Shown: piece by piece, positions 1 to 11,565 of the stretch
How positions within the stretch are numbered: the first letter of the stretch is position 1
How the letters are laid out: each line of letters opens with the position of its first letter
Assembly (NCBI RefSeq): GCF_032854445.1
Contig: NC_088296.1
Span: 23,257,604 to 23,321,603 of the forward strand
Length of the DNA: 64,000 nt
Reading direction: 5' to 3'
From: Liolophura sinensis
Lineage: Eukaryota > Mollusca > Polyplacophora > Chitonida > Chitonidae
Position numbers and translations under genes: made by a program
The notes under the pieces: model-generated
The model's input: only the letters and a program-made list of their open reading frames with translations
Database searches by the model: none
Told to the model about the DNA's origin: nothing

Positions 1-769
1 ACATGCCACGAGTGCTGTCTAAAACCAGAACCTTGTAGAAGACCTTGGCTGTTGCTTGATTGTTTAAGGAGTTATCTCCCATTTGTGTAAGTGTCGGCAC
101 AAAACATGAGTAATGCCAAAGGTAACAGTTACGCTCTGGTGTGACTGTTGTAAGGAACATGGCCTTGTATAGGTGATGGTGACAGAGTGTGACATTGCAA
201 CCCAATCTCTGATGATGTGACAACCTGAAATGATCAGACATTGTGAATTGTCTTTACTGTAGTAAATAAGGGGCCAGTTTCATGAAGCTTACTTAGTGTT
301 AAGTTGCCCTTATCTCTGCAACATCCGGTACCATGTTACTTATGGGCTTACTTAGCTAAGTGAGCTTTATGAAACCAGCCCCTGGTACCTGATTGTATCA
401 TGCTTAGCCAAACATGCTTTTATATTTGCTTTGAAACAAGGAAATCCACACATATAAGGGAAGATCAGTGATAGGCTGAAAATGCCCTGGCGGAAGTACA
501 CATGCCAAAATGTTATTGGCTGTGGAAAGATTTGGTTCCTGAAGATTTCTATACATGTATGCACAGCAATGGTGATTGTGAAGCCTATAGGGCAGTATCG
601 ATCTTGCTGACAGGAAGATCCCTCTATAAGAACAACTCAACACTGTCAACACTTTATTGATGTATTTCACATGAATGTGTCACATTCCGAGACTTTTCAT
701 ACTGTCTATTCCGCGTTTTTCACAAAAAATGTTATGTTGCTGTAATTGTAATTTTGTTGCTTATTTCAG
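1..769. other. intron / upstream of first mannosidase exon
   Basis: There is no convincing exon in this stretch. The alpha-mannosidase gene must begin to the left of the window, because its N-terminal membrane anchor and catalytic domain are absent, so this is most likely an intron of that gene. The polypyrimidine tract and acceptor at 755-769 close it. A short hairpin element lies at 270-383. Confidence 0.6.
270..383. repeat. short hairpin (MITE-like) element
   Basis: The left arm (270-289, starting ggggccagtttcatgaagct) and the right arm (364-383) are near-perfect inverted complements, giving a foldback of about 114 bp. The inside repeats acttag/ctaagt words, so the whole unit is dyad-like. 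It has no coding capacity. This form is typical of non-autonomous DNA-transposon derivatives. I saw no clear target-site duplication. Confidence 0.5.
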
Positions 770-941
770 AGAGCAGTTTTGTTTTACAATTCCCTGGCAC
801 AACAGAGGGAGCAGCCAGTGACATTGTACACCAACTCTCCATATGTGAAGGTGAAAAACCCAGAGGGAACAGTCATTACTTCTCAGGCAGATGCCTTCTG
901 GTGCCCTGACCATGAAATGTCAACAGACAAGTCAAAGATAA
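770..941 (+). CDS. MAN2A: alpha-mannosidase II exon (after catalytic domain)
   Basis: Acceptor tttcag at 764-769 and donor gtaagt at 942. It encodes 57 codons plus one base (phase 1), starting RAVLFYNSLAQQREQPVTLY and then SPYVKVKNPEG. This matches the first strand of the GH38 middle domain, where family members read as a Phe/Tyr-Asn-Ser/Pro-Leu motif followed by a hydrophobic strand. No disablement is seen. Confidence 0.85.
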
Positions 942-3900
942 GTAAGTAAAACTGGCTGACATCATGTAAGACATCATCTGTAAGATTTCAGATCTACACC
1001 TGTACTGTACAAACTGCCAATGATTATAACAAAGGTTTCAGATCTACACCTGTACTGTACAAACTGCCAATGATTATAACAAAGATTTCAGATCTACACC
1101 TGTACTGTACAAACTGCCAATGATTATAACAAAGATTTCAGATCTACACCTGTACTGTACAAACTGCCAATGATTATAACAAAGATTTCAGATCTACACC
1201 TGTACTGTAAGAGCTGCCAATGATTATAACAAAGATTTCAGATCTACACCTGTACTGTACGAGCTGCGAATCACTATAACAAAGACGTCAGATCTACACC
1301 TGTACTGTACAATCTGCCAATGATTATAACAAAGACGTCAGATCTACACCTGTACTGTACGAGCTGCCAATGATTATAACAAAGATTTCAGATCTACACC
1401 TGTACTGTACAAGCTGCCAATGATTATAACAAAGACGTCAGATCTACACCTGTACTGTACGAGCTGCCAATGATTATAACAAAGATTTTAGATCTACACC
1501 TGTACTGTACAAGCTGCCAATCATTATAACAAAGATTTCAGATCTACACCTGTACTCTACAATCTGCCAATGATTATAACAAAGATTTCAGATCTACACC
1601 TGTACTGTACAAGCTGCCAATGATTATAACAAAGATTTCAGATCTACACCTGTACTGTACGAGCTGCCAATCATTATGACAAAGATTTCAGATCTACACC
1701 TGTACTGTACAAGCTGCCAATCATTATAACAAAGATTTCAGATCTACACCTGTACTGTACAAGCTGCCAATCATTATAACAAAGATTTCAGATCTACACC
1801 TGTACTGTACAAGCTGCCAATCGTTGTATCAAATCCATCAAACTGCATTCTCTGTATTTGTGTTTATTAACAATACTGGAGTTACTTCCCCTGATTACAG
1901 GTTACATTTACTCCTGGCTAAGTGTGTCTGTTATCCATAACCATGATCTCTTGCTGTGCATGGAAAGACCCAAGCTCAGTTTGGGTCTGACACCAGGAGA
2001 TGTTGTGTGTGAATCTTGCCCCTGCTACATGTGTGCATGGCTCAGCTCAGCTTGGGTCTGGCATCAGGAGGTTTGTCAGGTATATTCATTAATACTGTGG
2101 TTTTTCACAAAACTTGGATGAGTTGATGAACGCCTAATCCTGGCTGATAACACATGTAGAGCTGAAGTACAGGTATGTGTGGTTGATAACACATGTAGAG
2201 ATGAAATACAGGTGTGTGTGGCTGATAACACATGTAGAGATGAAGTACAGGTATGTCTGGCTGATAACAAATGTAGAGCTGAAGTACAGGTATGTCAGGC
2301 TGATAACTCGTAGAGATTAAGTACAGGTTTGTCTGGCTGATAACACATGTAGAGATGAAGTACAGGTACGTCTGGCTGATAACTCGTAGAGATTAAGTAC
2401 AGGTTTGTCTGGCTGATAACACGTAGAGCTGAAGTACAGGTATGTCTGGCTGATAACACATGTAGAGATGAAGTACAGGTATGTCTGGCTGATAACTCAT
2501 AGAGATTAAGTACAGGTTTGTCTGCCTGATAACACATGTAGAGATGAAGTACATGTATGTCTGGCTGATAGCACATGTAGAACTGAAGTACAGGTCTGTG
2601 TGGCTGATAACACATGTAGAGATGAAGTACAGGTATGTCTGGCTGATAACACATGTAAAGATGAAGAACAGGTATGTCTGGCTGATAACACATGTAGAGC
2701 TGAAGTACAGGTATGTCTGGCTGATAACTCGTAGAGATTAAGTACAGGTTTGTGTGGCTGATAACACATGTAGAGATTAAGTACAGGTTTGTCTGGCTGA
2801 TAACACATGCAGAGATTAAGTACAGGCACGTCTGGCTGATAAGACATGTAGAGATGAAGTACAGGTATGTCTGGCTGATGAAACATGTAGAGATGGAGTA
2901 CAGGTATTGTCTGCCTGATAACACATGAAGAGATGAAGTACAGGTTTGTCTGGCTGATAACACATGTAGAGATGAAGTACAGGTATGTCTGGCTGATAAC
3001 ATATGTAGAGATGAAGTACAGGTATGTCTGGCTGATAACAAATGTAGAGCTGAAGTACAGGTATGTCAGGCTGATAACTCGTAGAGATTAAGTACAGGTT
3101 TGTCTGGCTGATAACACATGTAGAGATGAAGTACAGGTACGTCTGGCTGATAACTCGTAGAGATTAAGTACAGGTTTGTCTGGCTGATAACACGAGCTGA
3201 AGTACAGGTATGTCTGGCTGATAACACATGTAGAGATGAAGTACAGGTATGTCTGGCTGATAACTCATAGAGATTAAGTACAGGTTTGTCTGCCTGATAA
3301 CACATGTAGAGATGAAGTACATGTATGTCTGGCTGATAGCACATGTAGAACTGAAGTACAGGTCTGTGTGGCTGATAACACATGTAGAGATGAAGTACAG
3401 GTATGTCTGGCTGATAACACTTGTAAAGATGAAGAACAGGTATGTCTGGCTGATAACACATGTAGAGCTGAAGTACAGGTATGTCTGGCTGATAACTCGT
3501 AGAGATTAAGTACAGGTTTGTGTGGCTGATAACACATGTAGAGATTAAGTACAGGTTTGTCTGGCTGATAACACATGCAGAGATTAAGTACAGGCACGTC
3601 TGGCTGATAAGACATGTAGAGATGAAGTACAGGTATGTCTGGCTGATGAAACATGTAGAGATGGAGTACAGGTATTGTCTGCCTGATAACACATGAAGAG
3701 ATGAAGTACAGGTTTGTCTGGCTGATAACACATGTAGAGATGAAGTACAGGTATGTCTGGCTGATAACATATGTAGAGATGAAGTACAGGTATGTCTGGC
3801 TGATAACACATGTAGAGATGAAGTACAGGTATGTCTGGCTGATAACACATGTAGAGATGAAGTACAGGTACGTCTGGCTGATAACACATGTAGGGATGAA

Positions 3901-6900
3901 GTACAGGTATGTCCGGCTGATAACACATGTAGAGATGAAGTACAGGTATGTCTGGCTGATAACACATGTAGAGATGAAGTACAGGTATGTCTGGCAGATA
4001 AGACATGTAGAGATGAAGTACAGGTATGTCTGGCTGATAACACATGTAGAGCTGAAGTACAGGTATGTCTGGCAGATAACACTTGTAGAGATGAAGTACA
4101 GGTATGTCTGGCTGATAACACTTGTAGACATGAAGTACAGGTATGTCTGGCTGATAACACTTGTAGACATGAAGTACAGGTATGTCTGGCAGATAAGACA
4201 TGTAGAAATGAAGTACAGGTATGTCTGGCTGATAACACATGTAGAGCTGAAGTAAGGGTTTGTCTGGCTGATAACACATGTAGAACTGAAGTACAGGTAT
4301 GTCTGGCTGATAAGACATGTAGAGATGGAGTACAGGTACTGTGTGCCTGATAACACATGAAGAGATGAAGTACAGGTATGTCTGGCTGATAACACTTTCA
4401 TTGCACAAGACTGATTACAACTGCAAGACTGCCAAAATTATATATTCATATATTTCAGAAGAGAGAAATCAGCATCGTTCAGTGTACATACCCTTAAATT
4501 CGGCATTTTGGTGGATTCAGAATTTGTAATCGAATTTGTGATTATTAGGAGATTATTAAGAGCATTAGGTGTGCTGATCTTGCCATCAATTGACAAAGTT
4601 CAGGACAAAACAGTGAATATTTTTTTAGTTTGCATTAGTAAGTATGCTGAGGCTTTGAATGGCTTTTTTTGGTCACTTTGTGTGTTAAGTACACTCCTTC
4701 ACAGCAAAGGTTTAATCTGAAGTTTGTGGGTACTTTCCGAATAATTTTAAAATGAGAATGTGACTGATTGTTCCCCTAATGCTACGGGTTGTTGGCTAAC
4801 TAGCAGAGCTTCTTTACCAGGTTTACTGAAGACAGTCTGATATCATATGTCATCACCTAGCCAAATGGGACCATTTGGACTAATCCAAAGTTTTGATTCC
4901 TTCCCTGAACAGTCTGTGACATCAAAGGAGGACAATGTAAAACGCCAGATTCAGCTGAGTTTCGTCATGTATGGGGTAAAGATGGCAAAGGAAAAAGCGG
5001 GGCCTACCTCTTCTTAACAGATGGGGAGGTGCGGGTAAAGTAAAAAAAGCCCTTAACAAATAACTATGGCACTAACCAAATAAAAATGACACTAACCAAG
5101 TAACTACATCTCCGATTGAATAACTATAACATAATTACTGCAACCTGCGAATGGCCGTGAGTTACCCCCAGGCTCTGCCCGGACTCATTCCTTCATAACG
5201 CTGGCCACCGTCGTATAAATGAAATCCTTCTTCAACATTTTCATCTGCCTCTGTTACCAATATTTTGAAACAATATGGAGGGTACAGAAATAATTTGCAC
5301 AGTTTTATGAAACTTGCATCTTAAGTGACGCAGACAAGTCATTCATAGCATCATTTTCATAATAATTGTATGCATAAATTCCACTTAAAAAAAAATGGTT
5401 GTAAAGGTCGAAGATTTACAGTATTCTTGAGTATGACATAAAGCACCAATCAAGTAAATAGGTAAATAAATGACACACATATTCTAGTGAACTACTGTAA
5501 TTTGGGGGTTGTTCTCCAGATTTGTGCAGTTCTTGAATTACCTCCCCTGTTCACAACTCCTCTATGTAGAGTCATCCTGAAAACCATGTCTCTGTACTGA
5601 CACTTCTAAATACACATCAGACACAATCATTCTACCCTTGTGCAGTGCTTTGAGATTGCCTTAACATCTCTGCATCATTTGTCAAGATACAAAGGTGCGT
5701 GTATATGTAAAAAAAACACTTCCAGACAAGTGGGGAATACATACCCTAATTCCTCAACCTTCTCTCTAATGAAAGAGAAACTTTCAGAGCAATTTTTGCA
5801 CGTTTATAATTTTGGAGATTTTATTTTAAAGACAAAACTATATAAGTTGAATTGGCCCTTTTCAGGGCTTCACAAAAAGTATAATTTTATCAGTCTACTC
5901 AGAATAATGCCTTCAGAATATGCTTGAATAAACACCTTGCAAACATAGGAAAAGGTGGAAGAGTTACAGTAAGCAAGGGCCCTTTTACTTAAACAGTCTT
6001 AAACAAAAATGTGGATAAAAAAATTACAATTTTGACAACAATTGGTGTTACAGTTTTAGGAGTAAGGTACAGTATTCAGCTTCAAAGATTTTATTTTGTA
6101 CTGAAGATTAAAGCTTTGGACTTCAAATTCAGCATATTTCCTTTTTTTCTTTTTCAGTCTGTTGCAATATTCAAGCCGTTTATCCGTGTTTTAAGAGGCC
6201 CATTGATGTCAGAGTTCAAGGTCATGCTGTCTAATGTTGAACATGTGGTCAGGCTACAGAACTCACCAGGTAAAGGGTCTTTCGTAAATATCTGCTGGTT
6301 ATGGAAATCCACAAAGTATTTGGTTTTGTGTTCTTATTGGCTACTCTTACACCTGAATATTTCCGGGGAAATACTGTTTCACCCAGGGTAGAGCCTATTG
6401 TAAGATGTACCAGGGAAGTATAAAAATACAATAATATCTTTATTTATCAAAGGTAGCTCGGTCAATTTACAATGAAACTGTTCTTCCCCAAGGCCTTCTC
6501 AGAGAAAACAGTATATAGGAAACATGTACTTCAGAGTCCAAGGGGAAAAATACATGAATTTATATAAAACAAGATAAAGCATTGTGTAGTTTGGAAAGAA
6601 AAACTACATACGTTCATACACAGAAAAGCAACGAAGTGATGTTATGGTTGCCCTTCAAATTTAAATTGGCTACAAGAGAGGGATAATAGAAACATTCAAT
6701 ATGAAGTCATATTAACTCTGGACAGTTTCAGGGGCAAATGTCTGGGGGAAAAAAAGATGAAAGTTGTTTCATATTTGTCAAGTTATAGTGTTAAGGTCTT
6801 GGATATATTGGGAGTTATTTCTTTCAAACCTGTGCTGCGTTATACCCCTATAGCCAAGCTAACTGTATAAATGTACTGACCCCAGAAATATCTATATCCA

Positions 6901-8349
6901 GTCCCTGATCAACTGTGTGACTACAGGTTGTAATACAACTTCGTGTATGGATCAATCCTGATATAAATATTTACAATACACCTCCCCCTCATTACCACAC
7001 ACTTCCGCTGTGAGACAGGCTTCATTAGAACACAGTTATAAATTTGTCCCCCAGATAGTCACAAAGCTGTTTCTGTGCTGACATGTATACACTTGCAAAA
7101 GTTGCATTGTAGAAAACCTTCAAGTTTTGTATCATTTTAACATTCAGTGGCTTCCAGGGTTTATATATCATTCTGGTGTTCATGTAATTAATCAATGAAA
7201 AGCATGATATTAGCCTGATATGGCTTACAGTTAACATCCAGCATCAACCCACATCTGTCACTTATGATGATGGAAGGCAATTCCCCCCCTCCCCCCCCCA
7301 CCCACCCACACCCCCACCTTCAACCCCAACCCACTGTTCCCGCCATTGTAATGAGGGACCTCATTCTTCTACCTTTTTACAGGTACAAATAGGGCCTATA
7401 AACTAAGGCCTATAAGCTCAGGCCTATAAGCTCAGGCCTATAAGCTCAGGCCTATAAACTAAGGCCTATAAGCTCAGGCCTATAAACTAAGGCCTATAAG
7501 CTCAGGCCTATAAGCTCAGGCCTATAAGCTCAGGCCTATAAACTAAGGCCTATAAGCTCAGGCCTATAAGCTCAGGCCTACGGTCTAGCTTATTATTCAC
7601 CTGGCCTCTGTTGACAGGTACAGATGGTTCTAGTGTGGAAATTCACAACATTGTTGACATCAAGTCACAGCAGAACAAAGAGCTGGCCATGAAAGTTGAC
7701 ACAGATGTCTCCAATCAGGATAGAGAATTCTTTACTGATTTGAACGGATTCCAGGTAAGGGACATAACTTTGATCAAGGTAGTCATTAAAGGGCAAAAAA
7801 AAACACTAGCAGAAAGCATAGGTCAAATTGAAACGGTTAAACTCTGTCAGGAAAATAATTTGTCAACTGAGTAAGTTACTTTTAAAACTCAAGATTGTAC
7901 GATGGTCTGTTGTAACCGATTGAGTACCGGTGATGTCACATTAGTAGTTTTGATTGGAATTATTGTAAAAGACCTAAATTCTAAATTTCACATGAAAAAG
8001 TGAATAATTTAGAGCCAAGTAAGTGTCCTACCATACTTTTTTTGGTGCAGAAACTTTTTCAACAAGATACCATTGAACCTTCTAGATGAATCTCAAACTC
8101 TTTTCGAAGAACAACAGAACTCTCAGAATCATGGAAAAATTAGCAACTTTGTCAAGAATGGAATTTTATTTTAATGCATCCGTAACTGGATAATTTTCTT
8201 TTTACTTTAGGTGCACCGGCACTGCACGCTTGACAAGCTGCCTTTACAAGCTAACTACTACCATGCCTACAATGGTATACCTGGAAGATGACGTAAAAAG
8301 TGTTACCGTGGTAACAGCACAAGCTTTGGGTGTTGCTAGCTTGAAATAA
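770..8349 (+). CDS. MAN2A: Golgi alpha-mannosidase II gene, partial (five exons), C-terminally broken
   Basis: Join of 770-941, 4913-5034, 6158-6269, 7618-7754 and 8211-8349. Golgi alpha-mannosidase II (GH38) trims two mannoses from the GlcNAc-Man5 N-glycan intermediate in the Golgi lumen. The exons encode the beta-sandwich region after the catalytic domain. Family landmarks appear in order: an FYNSLAQQR-like start, KSGAYLFLTDGE, a PF.RVLRGP segment, NIVDI...TDLNGFQ, and LPLQANYY. Phases agree at every junction (1, 0, 1, 0). The N-terminal half lies left of the window. In the fifth exon the frame breaks after LPLQANYY and then reaches a stop, and I find no exon for the usual DRR-x3-DD-x-RG segment downstream. 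It is either a truncated pseudogene copy or has assembly indels. A lysosomal GH38 paralogue is less likely, given the match to Golgi-type sequence. Confidence 0.8.
983..1829. repeat. 50-bp tandem array in intron (about 17 copies)
   Basis: The unit contains gatctacacctgtactgtac followed by an aa(g/a)ctgccaatgattataacaaag(a) stretch. The 50-bp period is clear from the regular 10-base shift between lines. Copies differ at a few positions (fixed variants such as cgagctgcc versus caaactgcc). It lies in the intron after the first mannosidase exon. The period is not a multiple of three and the array has no coding potential. Confidence 0.9.
1830..2134. other. intron spacer between two arrays
   Basis: Unique-looking intron. 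It contains an imperfect internal repeat of a phrase around agctcag...ttgggtctg(a/g)caccaggag (about 1970-2070). I see no exon with splice signals here. Confidence 0.5.
2135..4395. repeat. 39-bp tandem array with about 771-bp higher-order repeat
   Basis: The unit is 39 bp (13 codons), built on gtacaggtatgtctggctga followed by a taacacatgtagagatgaa stretch, with about 58 copies. Variant units (ctcgtagagattaag, attgtctgcctgat, gaagaacagg) recur in the same order in 2291-3061 and again from 3062 to about 3775, so a block of about 771 bp was itself duplicated in tandem. Because 39 is divisible by 3, long open frames appear on both strands. No splice signals or codon pattern support them. It lies within the mannosidase intron. 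Confidence 0.9.
4396..4912. other. intron, no feature seen
   Basis: AT-rich intron between the 39-bp array and the second mannosidase exon. It ends with an acceptor of the form ccctgaacag at 4903-4912. Nothing else is recognisable. Confidence 0.5.
4913..5034 (+). CDS. MAN2A: alpha-mannosidase II exon with KSGAYLFL motif
   Basis: Acceptor aacag ends at 4912. It enters in phase 1 (the A of the previous exon plus TC). The peptide contains CDIKGGQCKTPDSAEF and then GKGKSGAYLFLTDGEVR. KSGAYLFL-x-DG is a hallmark of class II alpha-mannosidases. Two donors fit in frame: gtaaag at 5035 (chosen, because it keeps the segment nearer the family length) and gtgcgg at 5029. Confidence 0.85.
5138..5475 (+). 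mobile_element. degenerate tRNA-derived SINE, interrupted
   Basis: 5138-5230 carries the SINE body seen elsewhere in the window (tgcaacctgcgaatgg, then the ctctgcccgg, gctggcc and cgtcgtataa words). 5427-5475 carries the matching 3' end (cttgagtatgacataaagca, then aatcaagtaaata). About 200 bp of unrelated sequence separates the two parts. Old and diverged. Confidence 0.6.
5476..6157. other. intron
   Basis: AT-rich intron without recognisable elements. It ends in a strong polypyrimidine tract and ttttcag at 6151-6157. Confidence 0.5.
6158..6269 (+). CDS. MAN2A: alpha-mannosidase II exon
   Basis: Phase 0 entry, phase 1 exit (donor gtaaag at 6270). It encodes 37 codons: SVAIFKPFIRVLRGPLMSEF followed by KVMLSNVEHVVRLQNSPG. 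It corresponds to the PF.RV..G...SE segment of Golgi alpha-mannosidase II, two beta strands of the C-terminal sandwich. Confidence 0.85.
6270..7383. other. intron with C-rich tract
   Basis: AT-rich intron. A strongly C-rich, purine-poor run of c, ccac and ccacc words lies at about 7284-7330. No exon or element is recognised. Confidence 0.5.
7389..7590. repeat. 14-bp two-variant tandem array
   Basis: Fourteen-base units in two forms, ggcctataagctca (A) and ggcctataaactaa (B), run in the order B-A-A-A-B-A-B-A-A-A-B-A-A before a diverged end. The array ends only about 27 bases upstream of the acceptor of the next mannosidase exon. Confidence 0.9.
7618..7754 (+). CDS. MAN2A: alpha-mannosidase II exon (NIVDI / TDLNGFQ)
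   Basis: Acceptor ttgacag at 7611-7617, donor gtaagg at 7755. The split Gly codon joins the preceding exon, giving GTDGSSVEIHNIVDIKSQQN, and the exon later reads FFTDLNGFQ. Both the NIVDI and the (Y/F)TDLNG(Y/F)Q signatures are typical of Golgi alpha-mannosidase II. Intact, 137 nt. Confidence 0.9.
8211..8349 (+). pseudogene. MAN2A: alpha-mannosidase II exon with frameshift and early stop
   Basis: Acceptor actttag ends at 8210. In the frame set by the previous exon it reads VHRHCTLDKLPLQANYY, then leaves the family sequence and stops at TGA 8289-8291. Starting at the CATG of 8262 in the next frame, family-like sequence resumes (PMPTMVYLEDDVK...TAQALGVASLK) and then meets TAA at 8347-8349. Two bases appear to be missing near 8262. 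The stop falls where relatives continue for another 200 or so residues. Either a real disablement or consensus error explains this. Confidence 0.75.
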
Positions 8350-11240
8350 GGTATAAAATATTCATAGATTCATTTTGCTCTTTTGAAAAAATGTCTAAGC
8401 CTTATAACGTGCAATTACTACATATACTGTAAATTACAGATCAGGTTTAGATTTTTTCTTCATTTCTTCTTTAAATTGGTTGGGGGGTGGCGCTGAGGGG
8501 AAAATCTTCCACATCCAGTCAGAGATATTATACGTCGTTTTGTTTACGTTGTAATGCTGTTCTGTTTAATTGAATTTTTGACGTGATGAACATTTTGAAA
8601 TAAAAAATTTAGGTGAAGAACACCAAATACCAGGCATAAAAGATTGCCAGCTGTTCTTCCTTGGTACATGTATGAAGTAACCATTGACAAACATTTAATG
8701 CAGCATGGCCTGATGTTTTCCCATGTTTTCCCTACAGAAGCCATGGCACAGTCTGTGTGACCCCTGTATGCTGAATTCATACAGCCGTGATTAACTAAAG
8801 CTTCGTCCTCAATTATAGTATCATAGTCAGGGGATCAGTGCATTTGATTCCTGTTATGACAGACACATTTACATTGAGCGTATGAACTCCCTCGTGATAG
8901 TTTCCCTGTAAGAAGCTAAATACTGTCATTAGTGTGATAATGATAATCTCCTGGACACGTGGAGATCTGCACGTATACGCTCTTCCATGATAAGATACAG
9001 CAGATATTTTGATCACCCTTCAAAACGCTGATCGATAATGGCTTCTGCGAATAAGTACATTTGTTCTCAGCCCCCTCTGAGCATTGTCCTACTGTTTTAC
9101 GGATGCCCAGATACAAGTAATTTCAAGTATCACCCAATTTCACGAGAATAGATACATTTTTCATGCTTTGTTTCTGAAACAGAAGTTGGTGTGAGTACAT
9201 CTTCTGATAAATATGACACCAGTCAAGGGAATGTATTTTATTTGTGAGATTTTACAGATTAAATAAAGCGTGAGAGTGAGCTCAACAAGATACAGTTGAT
9301 AGTGTTGTGACATTTTTCACGGATAATTTCAGTGATGATTCGAACCTGTGTTAGGTAGATGGAATAAATGGTTGTAAGTATGAAGACACATGTAAAAACA
9401 TTATACTTAAGAATTCCCCATACATGTGCATATGCCCTGTCTACAAAGCACTGTGTATAAAGGCATTGGTTTATTGGCAGTAAGACAGTTAAGCAAGAGT
9501 GTATACCATACTGGTGGGGTGGAGTATTGACTTTTGTTACACATGTATGTCCACAAGCATTTGACCTCTAAGGTCAGAGGTTCAAATCCACTACTGGCTA
9601 GCTGGGCTGTGTATTTTTATCTGGGGTTTTGTCTGCAGACATCGGTCATTGTATGATTGATTCCGCATAGGTTTTATTTTCCTGACCTCTTGTCATCCAA
9701 GCGAAATATTCTTAAGTAAAAGACCATACACCTGGACCAGGTGTAAATTTGTCAGTGACAACATGCAGTGAAACAGTACATCACCTGTAATGTGTAGTAG
9801 GTGTATTTATCGTCTTTGACCTTTGCCCCCCAGGTCAGCTTTTCTGTAACATTTGTCACTTTTGACCTTTGTTCCCTCAGGTGTCCTGGCCTGTAATATT
9901 TGTCACATTTGGCCTTTTAGTAAACTGTGTCACCTAGGTTTGACTGCTACCTAATAGAACAACTAAAATTCTGTATTTATAGACCCACGAGTATACGATT
10001 TCACATAAACTTCCTCATGTCAGTGGAAAACCATGTACACATAAAGTGATCTACTGATAACGACATGATTTGCTATTTGGATAAATAAATATATACTTGT
10101 TATAATATAAGGGTCAGACAGAACACATTCTGTTACTACAAACAAACTAAAAGTTTTAGCCTTTTCTAATAAACCATTTGTTAAATGGTGATTCTGATGA
10201 TGTATGTGATGATGGCAAAAACACAATAACCGAAATATATTTTATGCAAAGCTGATCTGTGGAATCACTGGATATACAGGTATGGATCCAAGATTCAGTT
10301 AATACTGCTATACACGTCTTTCCCCGCTGAAATCACAAGTTCAAATTCAGCTCTCACTAAATGGTTTAAGTGGGAGTAGTTTTCAGCGATAGAAGATTCC
10401 CATAGCTAGGTGCACCAGTTTCCTCGATTGAGAAATTTATATAACAATGGTTCCTCTTGATGAAATAATTAAATATTACATCTTTAACACACAACAGAAA
10501 TACTGAAACTTATATGATGTCATAAAGATATCTACAGTTCAGAATCATAAACTGTTTATGTCTGAGATCATTATGGACATTTTACATATACACATGGAGA
10601 GGTAAGTGAGTTCGAATCCGACTGTCGCTGATCCACCTCTCAGATTATGTGTCCGTTGGTTGCTGCATGGAACTTGTACACCCAAAGTGAAGTAAACAAC
10701 AAAATGGCGAATTGGACATTTAAAAAACAGCGAGAAGCACAGTTATTTATTGCCAAAAAATCTTTCATTGAAGACAATTAAATCTGTCTTTTTATCTAAT
10801 GTAATCAGTGATCCTCATTAAATTACACCACGTGCATTTGAGCGTTAGCTAATTACACAATTAGAATTCTATTTTTGTAGAAGCAGAACTATACAACTAC
10901 ACACGAATTCCTTATGTCAGGTGAAATCCCGTTACACACCGAGTCACCCTCTGCAACTTTCTTTGCAGATTAAATATGTATTAACCTTGTTGTCAAACAC
11001 AACACATTGAGTTAACATACACACCAGCTAGGACAGCTTCATTTACAGAGTTTTTGACATGAATCATTTGTCAGTACACTGATCCAATAATTGCATACAC
11101 CGTGATTTTTTTATTTTACTCTAATGAATGGAAGGTTATGAGACAGTCACACAGGGGCACCTTCAAAACAAAGCCCCGAAACAATGATTTGAACGTGTAA
11201 CCTGAAGAAGTTGGATGAGAGATATTTCTCTGGAGACTTA
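8350..11240. other. intergenic; possible old SINE fragments
   Basis: No exon supported on either strand. Around 9580-9600 (ggtcagaggttcaaatcca) and 10605-10625 (gagttcgaatccgactg) there are RNA polymerase III B-box-like words, suggesting fragments of tRNA-derived SINEs of another type, but neither has a clear body or tail. I searched here for the missing mannosidase C-terminal exons and did not find them. Confidence 0.4.
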
Positions 11241-11245
11241 TAAAA

Positions 11246-11565
11246 CCTCAATACAAGTACACCCAATACTTACTAGATTAAATGTATCACAATCAATACA
11301 AGTACACCCAATACTTACTAGATTAAATGTGTCACAATCAATACAAGTACACCCAGTTCTTGGTAGATTAAATGTGTCTCAATCAATACAAGTACACCCA
11401 ACACTTACTAGGTTAAATGTGTCTCAATCAGTACAAGTACGCCCAATATTTAATAGATTAAATGTGTCTCAATCAATACAAGTACACCCAATACTTACTA
11501 GATAAAATGTGTCTTAATCAATACAAGTACACCCAATACTTACTAGATTAAATGTGTCTTAATCA
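11246..11565. repeat. 45-bp tandem array (7 copies)
   Basis: The unit is aatcaatacaagtacaccca followed by atacttactagattaaatgtgtc(a/t)c. The period is 45 bp (15 codons), giving a repeated SIQVHPILTRLNVSQ reading on the + strand. The frame results from the period. There is no start context, splice signal or domain. Confidence 0.85.

Noticed and set aside
983-1829. CRISPR-like regular repeats
   Set aside because: Units are directly abutting without unique spacers, and the host is an animal. It is a minisatellite.
3066-4358. 430-codon - strand open frame (and several others) in the 39-bp array
   Set aside because: The period is a multiple of three, so frames remain open by default in several registers and both strands. 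No splice signals, domain or start context.
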